Assembly: GCF_900101625.1 (NCBI RefSeq)
Contig: NZ_FMYZ01000001.1
Coordinates: forward strand, 1,148,304-1,212,303
Direction of reading: 5' to 3'
Origin: Cupriavidus sp. YR651
Lineage (GTDB): Bacteria; Pseudomonadota; Gammaproteobacteria; Burkholderiales; Burkholderiaceae
DNA: 64,000 nt
Shown: positions 25,918-32,877 of the stretch, in pieces
Numbering within the stretch: position 1 is the first letter of the stretch
Layout of the letters: each line of letters begins with the position of its first letter
Notes under the pieces: generated by a model
What the model saw: only the letters and a program-made list of their open reading frames with translations
Told to the model about the DNA's origin: nothing
Database searches by the model: none
Position numbers and translations under genes: made by a program

Positions 25918-26691
25918 TTAGGAAACGAGCTTGATGGCCACCAGCGTGAGCGTGGTAGCCAATGCGGCGCGCACCAGCCGTTCGGGCAGCGCCCGCGACA
26001 GTTGCGCGCCCAGCCAGATGCCGGGGATCGAACCCACCAGCAGCGCCAGCAGCAAATTCCAGTCGACGGTGCCGAGCCACACGTGGCCCAGCCCGGCTAC
26101 GGCCGTGAGCGGCACGGCGTAGGCGATATCGGTGCCGGCCACTTCGGCCGGCTTCATATGGGGATACAGCAACAGGATCAGCGTGGCGCCAACCGCGCCG
26201 GCGCCGATCGACGACACGGTCACCAGCACGCCGATCACGGCGCCCACCACCACGGTGGCCACCACCTGCGCGCGGCCTTCCAGCTGGAAGCGCGGGTTGC
26301 GTTCGAGCCAGGCCAGCATCTGCTTGCGGAAGAGCAGCGACAATACGGTCAGCAGCACGGACACGCCGATGGTCAGGCGGATGGCGTGCAGCCATTGCGC
26401 GTTCAGCTCGCCCGCGCTCTTGAGCACGAGGATCGCGGCCAGCGCGGCAGGCAGGCTGCCCAGGCACAGGCGGCGCACCACTTGCCACTGCACATGGCCG
26501 TGCGCGCGATGGGCGATGGTGCCGAAGCCCTTGGTGATGGACGCGAAGGCCAGGTCGGTGCCGACTGCGGTGGCCGGCGAGAAGCCGAACAGCAGCGTCA
26601 GCAGCGGCGTCATGAGCGAGCCCCCGCCGACTCCGGTCAGACCAACCAGGAGACCTACCAGCAGACCGGAAACGGTATAGGCAAGGGACAT
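25918..26691 (-). CDS. TSUP (TauE/SafE) family sulfite/sulfonate exporter-like protein
   Basis: A 257-residue membrane protein with seven or eight hydrophobic segments and the TSUP hallmark GLLVGLTGVGGGSLMTPLL near residue 10, repeated in degenerate form near residue 145 (VSSIGAGAVGATL). Members export sulfite, sulfoacetate or similar anions. It is the first gene of the sulfate-reduction unit, 31 bp before cysI, suggesting a role in sulfite detoxification or, less likely, sulfate uptake. It is divergent from the CysB-family gene. Confidence 0.82.
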   Translation of the reverse strand: MSLAYTVSGLLVGLLVGLTGVGGGSLMTPLLTLLFGFSPATAVGTDLAFASITKGFGTIAHRAHGHVQWQVVRRLCLGSLPAALAAILVLKSAGELNAQWLHAIRLTIGVSVLLTVLSLLFRKQMLAWLERNPRFQLEGRAQVVATVVVGAVIGVLVTVSSIGAGAVGATLILLLYPHMKPAEVAGTDIAYAVPLTAVAGLGHVWLGTVDWNLLLALLVGSIPGIWLGAQLSRALPERLVRAALATTLTLVAIKLVS

Positions 26692-26769
26692 CGGGGGCTT
26701 TTCTCTACAGTGCCTTACCGTCCACCGCGCTTCGCCGCCAGGATCAGGCTGGGCGTGGACGCAATACGG

Positions 26770-26863
26770 GCAGGGCGTTCATTAACAAAGTTCGAGAATC
26801 GTAATAAACTCGCCTCATATCCCAAACTAATAAGAAGTTGTTTGTTTATACGACCGAAGTTAT
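26770..26863. promoter_or_regulatory. AT-rich divergent control region (tsup-cysI // cysB)
   Basis: The 172-bp gap between two divergent starts contains about 90 bp that is strikingly AT-rich for this genome, with stretches such as ATAAACTCGCC, AACTAATAAGAAG and TTTGTTTATAC. CysB-type regulators bind loosely conserved AT-rich half-sites, so this is the likely binding area for the sulfate operon and for autoregulation. I cannot assign single -35/-10 elements with confidence. Confidence 0.5.
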
Positions 26864-27805
26864 ATGAACCTGCACCAGTTTCGCTTCGTCCGAGAAGCCG
26901 TCCGCCAGAACTACAACCTGACGGAGGCCGCCAAGGCGCTTTATACGTCACAACCCGGCGTTTCCAAGGCCATTATCGAGCTGGAAGAGGAGCTGGGTGT
27001 CGATATCTTCACGCGGCACGGCAAGCGGATCCGCAGCCTGACCGAGCCCGGGCGCCGTATCCTGACTTCGGTGGAGAAGATCCTGCAGGAGGTGGAAAGC
27101 CTGAAACGCGTGGGTAAGGACTATGCGGCACAGGATCAGGGCAACTTCACGATCGCCACGACGCACACGCAGGCCCGTTACTCGCTGCCGCGCGTGATCG
27201 GCGAGTTCACCAAGCGTTACCCGAAGGTGCGGCTGTCGATCCAGCAGGGCAATCCGGCGCAGATCGCCGACATGATCCTGCATGACCAGGCCGATATCGG
27301 CATCGCCACGGAGGGCATCTCCGGCGACAAGGGCCTGGTGTCGCTGCCCGGCTATCAGTGGCAGCACGTGGTCATCACCCCGCCCGACCATCCGTTGCTG
27401 GAAAAGAAGCACCTGACGCTGGAGGATCTGGCCAACTACCCGCTGATCACCTACGACCCGAATTTCGCCGGCCGGCCGAAGATCGACAAGGCGTTCGAGC
27501 TGCGCCAGCTCCAGCCGGACATCGTGCTGGCGGCCGTCGATGCCGACGTGATCAAGACCTACGTGGAGATCGGCCTGGGCGTGGGGATCGTGGCCGGCGT
27601 CGCGTTCGACGCGGACCGCGACCGCAACCTGCGCGGCCTTCCCGCCGGTCACCTGTTCGGGACGAACGTCACGCACCTGGCCGTGAAGCAAGGTGCGTAT
27701 CTGCGCAGCTTCGTCTACACCTTCATTGAGTTGTTCTCGCCGACCCTGAACCGCAAGCTCGTGGAACAGGCAATGTCCGGCGATCACGAGGCTTATGAGC
27801 TTTAA
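26864..27805 (+). CDS. cysB: CysB-family LysR regulator of sulfur assimilation
   Basis: A 313-residue LysR protein. The N-terminus MNLHQFRFVREAVRQNYNLTEAAKALYTSQPGVSKAIIELEEELG is characteristic of the CysB/Cbl subgroup rather than generic LysR factors, and FTRHGKRIRSLTEPG follows. The effector domain includes TTHTQARYSLP, the sulfate/acetylserine-pocket motif of CysB. It is divergent from the TSUP-cysI-cysH-cysD-cysN unit, which it presumably activates when sulfate is the sulfur source. Confidence 0.9.
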   Translation: MNLHQFRFVREAVRQNYNLTEAAKALYTSQPGVSKAIIELEEELGVDIFTRHGKRIRSLTEPGRRILTSVEKILQEVESLKRVGKDYAAQDQGNFTIATTHTQARYSLPRVIGEFTKRYPKVRLSIQQGNPAQIADMILHDQADIGIATEGISGDKGLVSLPGYQWQHVVITPPDHPLLEKKHLTLEDLANYPLITYDPNFAGRPKIDKAFELRQLQPDIVLAAVDADVIKTYVEIGLGVGIVAGVAFDADRDRNLRGLPAGHLFGTNVTHLAVKQGAYLRSFVYTFIELFSPTLNRKLVEQAMSGDHEAYEL

Positions 27806-27847
27806 GAGGCACATTTACGTGCGCCCCGCCGCTCTCTCTATATAACT

Positions 27848-28987
27848 ATGTCTGCCAACCCTTCCCTACCCACCATCCACTGGACCGAGGACGGTGCCGA
27901 ACGCAGCGCCCTGTGGCGCTCCGAGGCCGGCCTGCAGCCGCCCAGGCGCGTGGTGATCGTCGACGACCAGACCCCGGCCGACACCGCCTTCCGGCTGGCC
28001 AGCGAGGGCGTCGCCCTGCTCTGGCGTGGCGACTTCCAGAACGCGCGCCAGCTGCTGCACGCCATGGCCCGCCGGACCGACCGCAAGCCCAAGCGGCCGG
28101 GCAAGCCGCCCGCCAGCACCACCGAGGCGTTCCACAAGCATCGCCTGGCGCAATCCCAGCGCGCCCGCACGCTCGGCATGCTGCTGCTGCCGTTCGAGGC
28201 CGGCCACGTGGTGCCGCTGCGCCGCGCGCCGGATGTGGCCGAAGCCTGCGCGCAGGTCTATGGCGCGGCCGATGCCCCGTACGTGGCGTCCATGCGGGAA
28301 CTGCTGGGCCTGATCGGCGCCTACGAATGGCGCAAGAAGGGCGTGGAGATCCCGGCACTCGGTGAACGCGTACACCCGTGGTACGGCGTGTTCTCGCCGG
28401 TGCGCGGCGAATATATCGACCTCGTCGCGAAGGAGCCGCTGCCCACTGACAAGCTGGCGTTCGATATCGGCACCGGCACCGGCGTGCTGGCCGCCCTGCT
28501 GGCGCAGCGTGGTGTGCGCCGCGTGGTCGCCACCGACCAGGACCCGCGCGCCCTCGGCTGCGCCCGCGCCAATCTCGAGCGGCTGGGGTATGCGCAGGAC
28601 GTCGAGGTCATCGAGGCCGATCTCTTCCCGGAAGGCCGCGCGCCACTGGTCGTCTGCAATCCGCCCTGGGTGCCCGCCCGCCCGAGTTCGCCGATCGAGC
28701 ACGCCGTATTCGACCCCGAGAGCCGCATGCTGCGCGGCTTCCTGGACGGGCTGGCCGCCCATCTGGAACCCGCCGGCCAGGGCTGGTTGCTGCTCTCCGA
28801 CTTTGCCGAACACCTGGGCCTGCGCTCGCGCGAGGAACTGCTCGGCTGGATCGACGGCGCCGGGCTCAAGGTCCTCGGGCGTTCCGACATTCGTCCGCGC
28901 CACCCCAAGATCACCGACCCCGACGATCCGCTGCACGCCGCCCGCAAGGCCGAGGTGACGTCGCTGTGGCGCCTGGCGGCCAAGTAA
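27848..28987 (+). CDS. Class I SAM-dependent methyltransferase
   Basis: A 379-residue protein with a roughly 190-residue N-terminal part of unknown fold and a C-terminal Rossmann methyltransferase domain. The SAM motif is DIGTGTG (206-212), an acidic ribose-binding residue is in VVATDQD, and NPPW (271-274) marks the (N/D)PPY-type catalytic loop of N-methyltransferases acting on glutamine, adenine or guanine. The two-part layout resembles PrmC- and RlmG-like enzymes, but I cannot choose between protein and RNA targets. It follows cysB after 42 bp and may be co-transcribed with it. Confidence 0.75.
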   Translation: MSANPSLPTIHWTEDGAERSALWRSEAGLQPPRRVVIVDDQTPADTAFRLASEGVALLWRGDFQNARQLLHAMARRTDRKPKRPGKPPASTTEAFHKHRLAQSQRARTLGMLLLPFEAGHVVPLRRAPDVAEACAQVYGAADAPYVASMRELLGLIGAYEWRKKGVEIPALGERVHPWYGVFSPVRGEYIDLVAKEPLPTDKLAFDIGTGTGVLAALLAQRGVRRVVATDQDPRALGCARANLERLGYAQDVEVIEADLFPEGRAPLVVCNPPWVPARPSSPIEHAVFDPESRMLRGFLDGLAAHLEPAGQGWLLLSDFAEHLGLRSREELLGWIDGAGLKVLGRSDIRPRHPKITDPDDPLHAARKAEVTSLWRLAAK

Positions 28988-29041
28988 ATAGCACTCAACC
29001 CGCATCTGCCTCACCGATCTCACCGCTCGACGAGAACGCCC

Positions 29042-30196
29042 ATGCTCCTGCGCAAGCTGCTGCTGGTCACGACCCTGCTGTCAGCGGGATTCGCCCACGC
29101 CGACATCCGCGTCGGCATCGACCTGTCCACCACCGGCCCGGCCGCGGCAATCGGCATCCCGTCGCGCAATACCGTGCAGATGTGGCCGCCCACGCTCGGC
29201 GGGCAGCGCGCGCAGTATGTGATCCTCGACGACGGCTCCGACCCCGCGTCGGCGGTGCGCAATGTGCGCAAATTCATCTCGGAGGAAAAGGTCGACGTGA
29301 TCGTCGGCCCCAACATCACGCCGACGGCGATTGCCGCGCTCGACGCCATCGCCGAAGGGGAAACGCCGATGGTGGCGCTGGCGGCCTCCGCCGCGATCAT
29401 CGAGCCCGCCACCGACGCGCGCCGCCGCTGGGCCTTCAAGATGCCGCAGAACGATTCGCTGATGGCCACGATCCTGACGGAACACATGGCCAACCAGGGC
29501 GTGAAGACCGTGGGATTCATCGGCTTCAACGACGCCTACGGCGAGAGCTGGTGGCGCGAATTCTCGAAGATGGCCGACGTGCGCCGGCTGCGCGTGGTGG
29601 CCAACGAGCGATTTGGCCGCACCGATACCTCGGTCACCGGCCAGGTGCTCAAGCTGATCTCGGCCAATCCTGACGCGATCCTCGTGGCCGGGTCCGGCAC
29701 GCCGGCCGTGCTGCCGCAAAAGACGCTGGGCGAGCGCGGCTACAAGGGCAAGATCTACCAGACGCATGGCATCGCCACGTGGGATTTCCTGCGCGTGGGG
29801 GGCAAGGACGTGGAAGGCACGCTGTTCCCCACCGGGCCGGTGGTGGTTGCGCGTCAGTTGCCCGACATCCATCCGGCAAAGAAGGTGGCGCTTGAATTTG
29901 TGACGCGCTATGAGGCGAAGTACGGCGCGGACACCGTGACGCAGTTTGCCGGCGACGCATGGGGGGCATGGCAACTCCTAGACGATGCCAGCCGGCGCGC
30001 CCTCCAGAGCGGCGCGCGGCCCGGCACGCCAGCCTTCCGCCACGCCTTGCGCGACGCCATCGAAACCACGCAGCAACTCACCGTGCCCAACGGCGTGCTG
30101 AACCTGGGCGCGAAGGACCATCAGGGCTTCGACCAGCGCGCACGCGTGATGGGCATCGTCCGCAACGGCAAGTTTGCCTACGCGGGAGACAAGTAG
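29042..30196 (+). CDS. Branched-chain amino acid-type ABC substrate-binding protein
   Basis: A 384-residue periplasmic binding protein. It has a short signal peptide (KLLLVTTLLSAGFAHA), begins its mature part with ADIRVGIDLSTTGPAAAIG, and shows the LivJ-like core VDVIVGPNITPTAIAALD and VGFIGFNDAYGESWW. No permease or ATPase gene is adjacent; the liv genes at the far end of the window are 30 kb away. It is followed by a beta-hydroxyacid dehydrogenase after 100 bp. The ligand may be an amino acid, an aromatic acid or an amide. Confidence 0.85.
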   Translation: MLLRKLLLVTTLLSAGFAHADIRVGIDLSTTGPAAAIGIPSRNTVQMWPPTLGGQRAQYVILDDGSDPASAVRNVRKFISEEKVDVIVGPNITPTAIAALDAIAEGETPMVALAASAAIIEPATDARRRWAFKMPQNDSLMATILTEHMANQGVKTVGFIGFNDAYGESWWREFSKMADVRRLRVVANERFGRTDTSVTGQVLKLISANPDAILVAGSGTPAVLPQKTLGERGYKGKIYQTHGIATWDFLRVGGKDVEGTLFPTGPVVVARQLPDIHPAKKVALEFVTRYEAKYGADTVTQFAGDAWGAWQLLDDASRRALQSGARPGTPAFRHALRDAIETTQQLTVPNGVLNLGAKDHQGFDQRARVMGIVRNGKFAYAGDK

Positions 30197-30296
30197 TCCG
30201 CCGCGCGCCCCGGCGTCAGGCAGACACTGCGCGATGTCACGGCAGGAATCACGCCGGGAATCAACGCCAAAAATCACGGTTCAAGGAATCACACTC

Positions 30297-31169
30297 ATGA
30301 CCACAGTTGCATTTATCGGCCTGGGCGCAATGGGCGCGCCGATGGTCGGCCACCTGATCGCGGCCGGCCACACGGTGCGCGCGTTCGTGCGTCGCGCCGA
30401 GGCCGCTGACGCCGCCCGCAAGCTGGGCGCGGAACCGTTCTTCACGCCGGCGGAGGCGGCCCGCGGCGCGGCGGTCGTCTTCACCAACGTGACCTCGTCA
30501 GACGATGTGCGCGAGGTCCTGCTCGGCAAGGATGGCGTGGCCGAAGGCGCCGCGCCGGGCACCATTTGCGTCGACCACAGCACGATCTCGCCGATCGTCA
30601 CGCGCGAGATCGCCACGGCGCTGGCCGCGCGCGGCATCGAGGCGCTGGACTGCCCGGTCTCGGGCGGGACGATGGGCGCGCAGGCCGGCACGCTGACGAT
30701 CATGGTCGGCGGCAAGGCGGAAAATCTGGAAACGGTGCGCCCGCTGCTGGAAGTCCTCGGCAAGACCATCACACATATCGGCGACCACGGTGCCGGCCAG
30801 GTGGCCAAGCTGTGCAACCAGATCGCGCAGGTGGTGAACATCGAGGGCATTGCCGAGGCGATGCGCTTTGCAGGCGCGCAAGGCGTGGATACCGCAAAGG
30901 TGTTCCAGGCGATGTCCACCGGGCTGGCGGCCAGCCGCATGCTGGACATGATGGGGCCGAAGATGGTCGCGCGCGACTTCGCGGCCGGCATCGAATCCCG
31001 GCTGCACGCCAAGGACTTCGGGCTGGCGCAGGACATCGCCGATGAAATCGGCCTGGACCTGCCCGCGACGCGCGCCACGTCGGCGCAACTGGGTCAGTTG
31101 ATGGACAACGGCTGGGGCAAGGACGACACCTCGTCCCTGCTGCGCGTGCTGGAACAGCAGAAGCCCTAG
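30297..31169 (+). CDS. NAD(P)-dependent beta-hydroxyacid dehydrogenase
   Basis: A 290-residue member of the 3-hydroxyisobutyrate/tartronate-semialdehyde reductase family. It has the dinucleotide motif FIGLGAMGAPM (6-16), the substrate-binding DCPVSGGTMGAQAG starting at 118, and the catalytic Lys K171 in GAGQVAKLCNQ. AAGGA precedes the chosen ATG at 30297. The oxidation or reduction of a 3-hydroxyacid or 2-hydroxy-3-oxoacid is expected; the exact substrate is unclear. Its stop codon interlocks with the stop of the convergent hydrolase gene. Confidence 0.87.
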   Translation: MTTVAFIGLGAMGAPMVGHLIAAGHTVRAFVRRAEAADAARKLGAEPFFTPAEAARGAAVVFTNVTSSDDVREVLLGKDGVAEGAAPGTICVDHSTISPIVTREIATALAARGIEALDCPVSGGTMGAQAGTLTIMVGGKAENLETVRPLLEVLGKTITHIGDHGAGQVAKLCNQIAQVVNIEGIAEAMRFAGAQGVDTAKVFQAMSTGLAASRMLDMMGPKMVARDFAAGIESRLHAKDFGLAQDIADEIGLDLPATRATSAQLGQLMDNGWGKDDTSSLLRVLEQQKP

Positions 31170-32083
31170 ACGCCGCCGATCATTGCCAGCAGGGCGCGTA
31201 TCAACGGGCTGCCGTCGTGCGCAAGGTCGTCCATCGCGTTGAAATGATGGCGGCCCGGCAGCGGAACATCCTCGCGCGCGTTATCCGGCCATGCGGCGCG
31301 GATCAGCGCGTTCTGGCGATGGTATTCGCTCGATTCGATCTCGCCCACCGCCGTGATCAGCGGCGCGCGGGTGGCCGGCTGCAGGAACGCCGGCGACAAC
31401 CGCGCGACGTCCGCCTCCGTCAGTTTCAGGTCGGCTTGCAGGAAGTCCGCGCGGCGCAGCGGCTCCAGATCGTACAGGCCGCTGATCGACAGCCCGCCCT
31501 TGATCAGGTCCGCCGGCAGGTCCGCGCCCACCTGCGGCCAGAGCGCCGCCATCAGCATCGCCACGAGATGACCACCGACCGAGTGGCCGGCCAGGAAGAT
31601 GCGATGGCGATCATGGCCAAGTGCATCGGCCTGCCGGTAGAGCCACGCCACGCTCTGCACCACCTGCCGCACGATTGCCTCGACCGTGACGGCCGGGCAC
31701 AGCGAATAGTTAATCAGCGCCACCGACACGCCACGCCGCGGCAACACACCGGCCACGAAGCTGTGGTCGCGCTTGTCCAGCGCGCGGTAATAGCCGCCGT
31801 GCAGGAAGATCAGCAACGGCGCGGGTGAGCCGGCGGGGCGCAGTGTGGCGGGAAAGTAGTCGAGCCGCTCGGCGTCGGCATGGGGCGAGGCGGGGTCGCC
31901 GTACGCCAGGTCCTCGAAGAACGACATCGCGGCGGCACGCACCAGTGCGGAGTCGGCGGCCCAGCGCGCCATGTGCACGGCGTTGTCGGGCACCAGGGCC
32001 CGGTTGTTGTAGGCGCGGGCGTAGAACGCCGGGTCCTGCGAAGGCAATTCGGCAAGACTGGCCAGGGATGGCTGGGCTGACAT
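31166..32083 (-). CDS. Alpha/beta hydrolase, arylformamidase-like
   Basis: A 305-residue serine hydrolase. The HGGYY oxyanion motif (95-99), nucleophile elbow GHSVG (166-170, S168) and a C-terminal His in GRHHFNAMDD (H279 or H280) are visible. The HGGYYRALDKRDHSF pattern resembles animal-type kynurenine formamidase and related carboxylesterases. No other kynurenine gene is nearby, so the substrate is open. Its TAG overlaps the TAG of the convergent dehydrogenase gene. Confidence 0.8.
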   Translation of the reverse strand: MSAQPSLASLAELPSQDPAFYARAYNNRALVPDNAVHMARWAADSALVRAAAMSFFEDLAYGDPASPHADAERLDYFPATLRPAGSPAPLLIFLHGGYYRALDKRDHSFVAGVLPRRGVSVALINYSLCPAVTVEAIVRQVVQSVAWLYRQADALGHDRHRIFLAGHSVGGHLVAMLMAALWPQVGADLPADLIKGGLSISGLYDLEPLRRADFLQADLKLTEADVARLSPAFLQPATRAPLITAVGEIESSEYHRQNALIRAAWPDNAREDVPLPGRHHFNAMDDLAHDGSPLIRALLAMIGGV

Positions 32084-32234
32084 GACAATCCGCTCCGGTG
32101 AGGTCTGGCGATGGGGCTGGCGATCGGGTCTCGATCAGGTCCGGGTACGCCGCCGACGGGGCCCGGACATCGAAGACCGCGTTGCGCGCTATCCTACCCC
32201 AAGCCGCGAACTTACTGACTTCACAGGAATCCGC

Positions 32235-32597
32235 ATGGTCGTCAAACGCCGCCTGCGCGCGGGCCAGGATCGTCAGCTCGGACCACCCCCCGCCGAAGCG
32301 GTGCCTCCCGATGCCACCTGCCCGCTGTGCGGACGCCCGCTGCTGACCGATGCCAGCACGGACCTCCACCACCCGGTGCCGCGCAGCCGGGGCGGCCGCG
32401 AGGCGGTGCCGATGCACCGGGTCTGCCACCAGAAGATCCATTCGGTGTTCACGGAGGCCGAACTCGCCACGACGTACCACGACTGGAACGCCCTGCGCGC
32501 CCATCCGGCCATGGCGGATTTCATCCGCTGGATCGCCCGCAAGCCGCCGGGCTTCTATGACCGGAGCCGCCACACCCAGGCCCGCAGGGGGCACTGA
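32235..32597 (+). CDS. Small HNH nuclease-fold protein
   Basis: A 120-residue protein with a zinc-finger HNH core: C29 and C32 (CPLC), the HH pair H45/H46 in DLHHPVPRSRGG, and the closing CHQKIH (C64, H69). These are the residues of an active HNH nuclease. Length and solo organisation match small housekeeping HNH proteins of proteobacteria rather than a restriction or homing enzyme. AGGAA precedes ATG 32235. The gene stands just upstream of tRNA-Leu. Its substrate and role are unknown. Confidence 0.78.
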   Translation: MVVKRRLRAGQDRQLGPPPAEAVPPDATCPLCGRPLLTDASTDLHHPVPRSRGGREAVPMHRVCHQKIHSVFTEAELATTYHDWNALRAHPAMADFIRWIARKPPGFYDRSRHTQARRGH

Positions 32598-32608
32598 CCG
32601 GGACCCGG

Positions 32609-32637
32609 TTGTTCCGAGGGGGGATTTGCGGCATAAT
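32609..32637 (+). promoter_or_regulatory. Promoter of tRNA-Leu
   Basis: TTGTTC (32609-32614) and CATAAT (32632-32637) are spaced by exactly 17 bp, about 55 bp upstream of the mature tRNA 5' end. Confidence 0.6.
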
Positions 32638-32691
32638 CCGCGGTTCATTGCTGCCGCGCGATGTCCGCTCTGGGTCATCGCCGCACACCCC

Positions 32692-32776
32692 GCCCGGGTG
32701 GTGAAACAGGTAGACGCAGGGGACTCAAAATCCCCCGCCGCAAGGCGTGTCGGTTCGAGTCCGACCCCGGGCACCA
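32692..32776 (+). tRNA. tRNA-Leu, anticodon CAA
   Basis: An 85-base class II tRNA. The acceptor arms GCCCGGG and CCCGGGC pair perfectly, the anticodon stem GGGGA/TCCCC encloses CTCAAAA giving anticodon CAA (UUG codons), a long variable arm follows (CCGCAAGGCG region), and the T-arm contains GGTTCGAGTCC. ACCA is encoded at the 3' end. Confidence 0.96.
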
Positions 32777-32802
32777 GATTACAGATCGATCGCAGTCCGA
32801 CA

Positions 32803-32836
32803 AACCCCGCCCAGCCTGGCTTCGCGGGGTTTTTTG
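32803..32836 (+). terminator. Intrinsic terminator after tRNA-Leu
   Basis: AACCCCGC (32803-32810) pairs with GCGGGGTT (32824-32831) and is followed by a T-run. It begins 27 bases after the tRNA CCA and also separates the tRNA from the convergent receptor gene. Confidence 0.88.
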
Positions 32837-32877
32837 TTGCCGGCGCCGGCGCCGGCGCTCAGCTCATTCCGGGCGCC

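Noticed and set aside
32692..32776. tRNA-Leu as an attachment site of an integrated element
   Set aside because: I see no repeat of the tRNA 3' end nearby and no integrase; the flanking genes are ordinary chromosomal ones.
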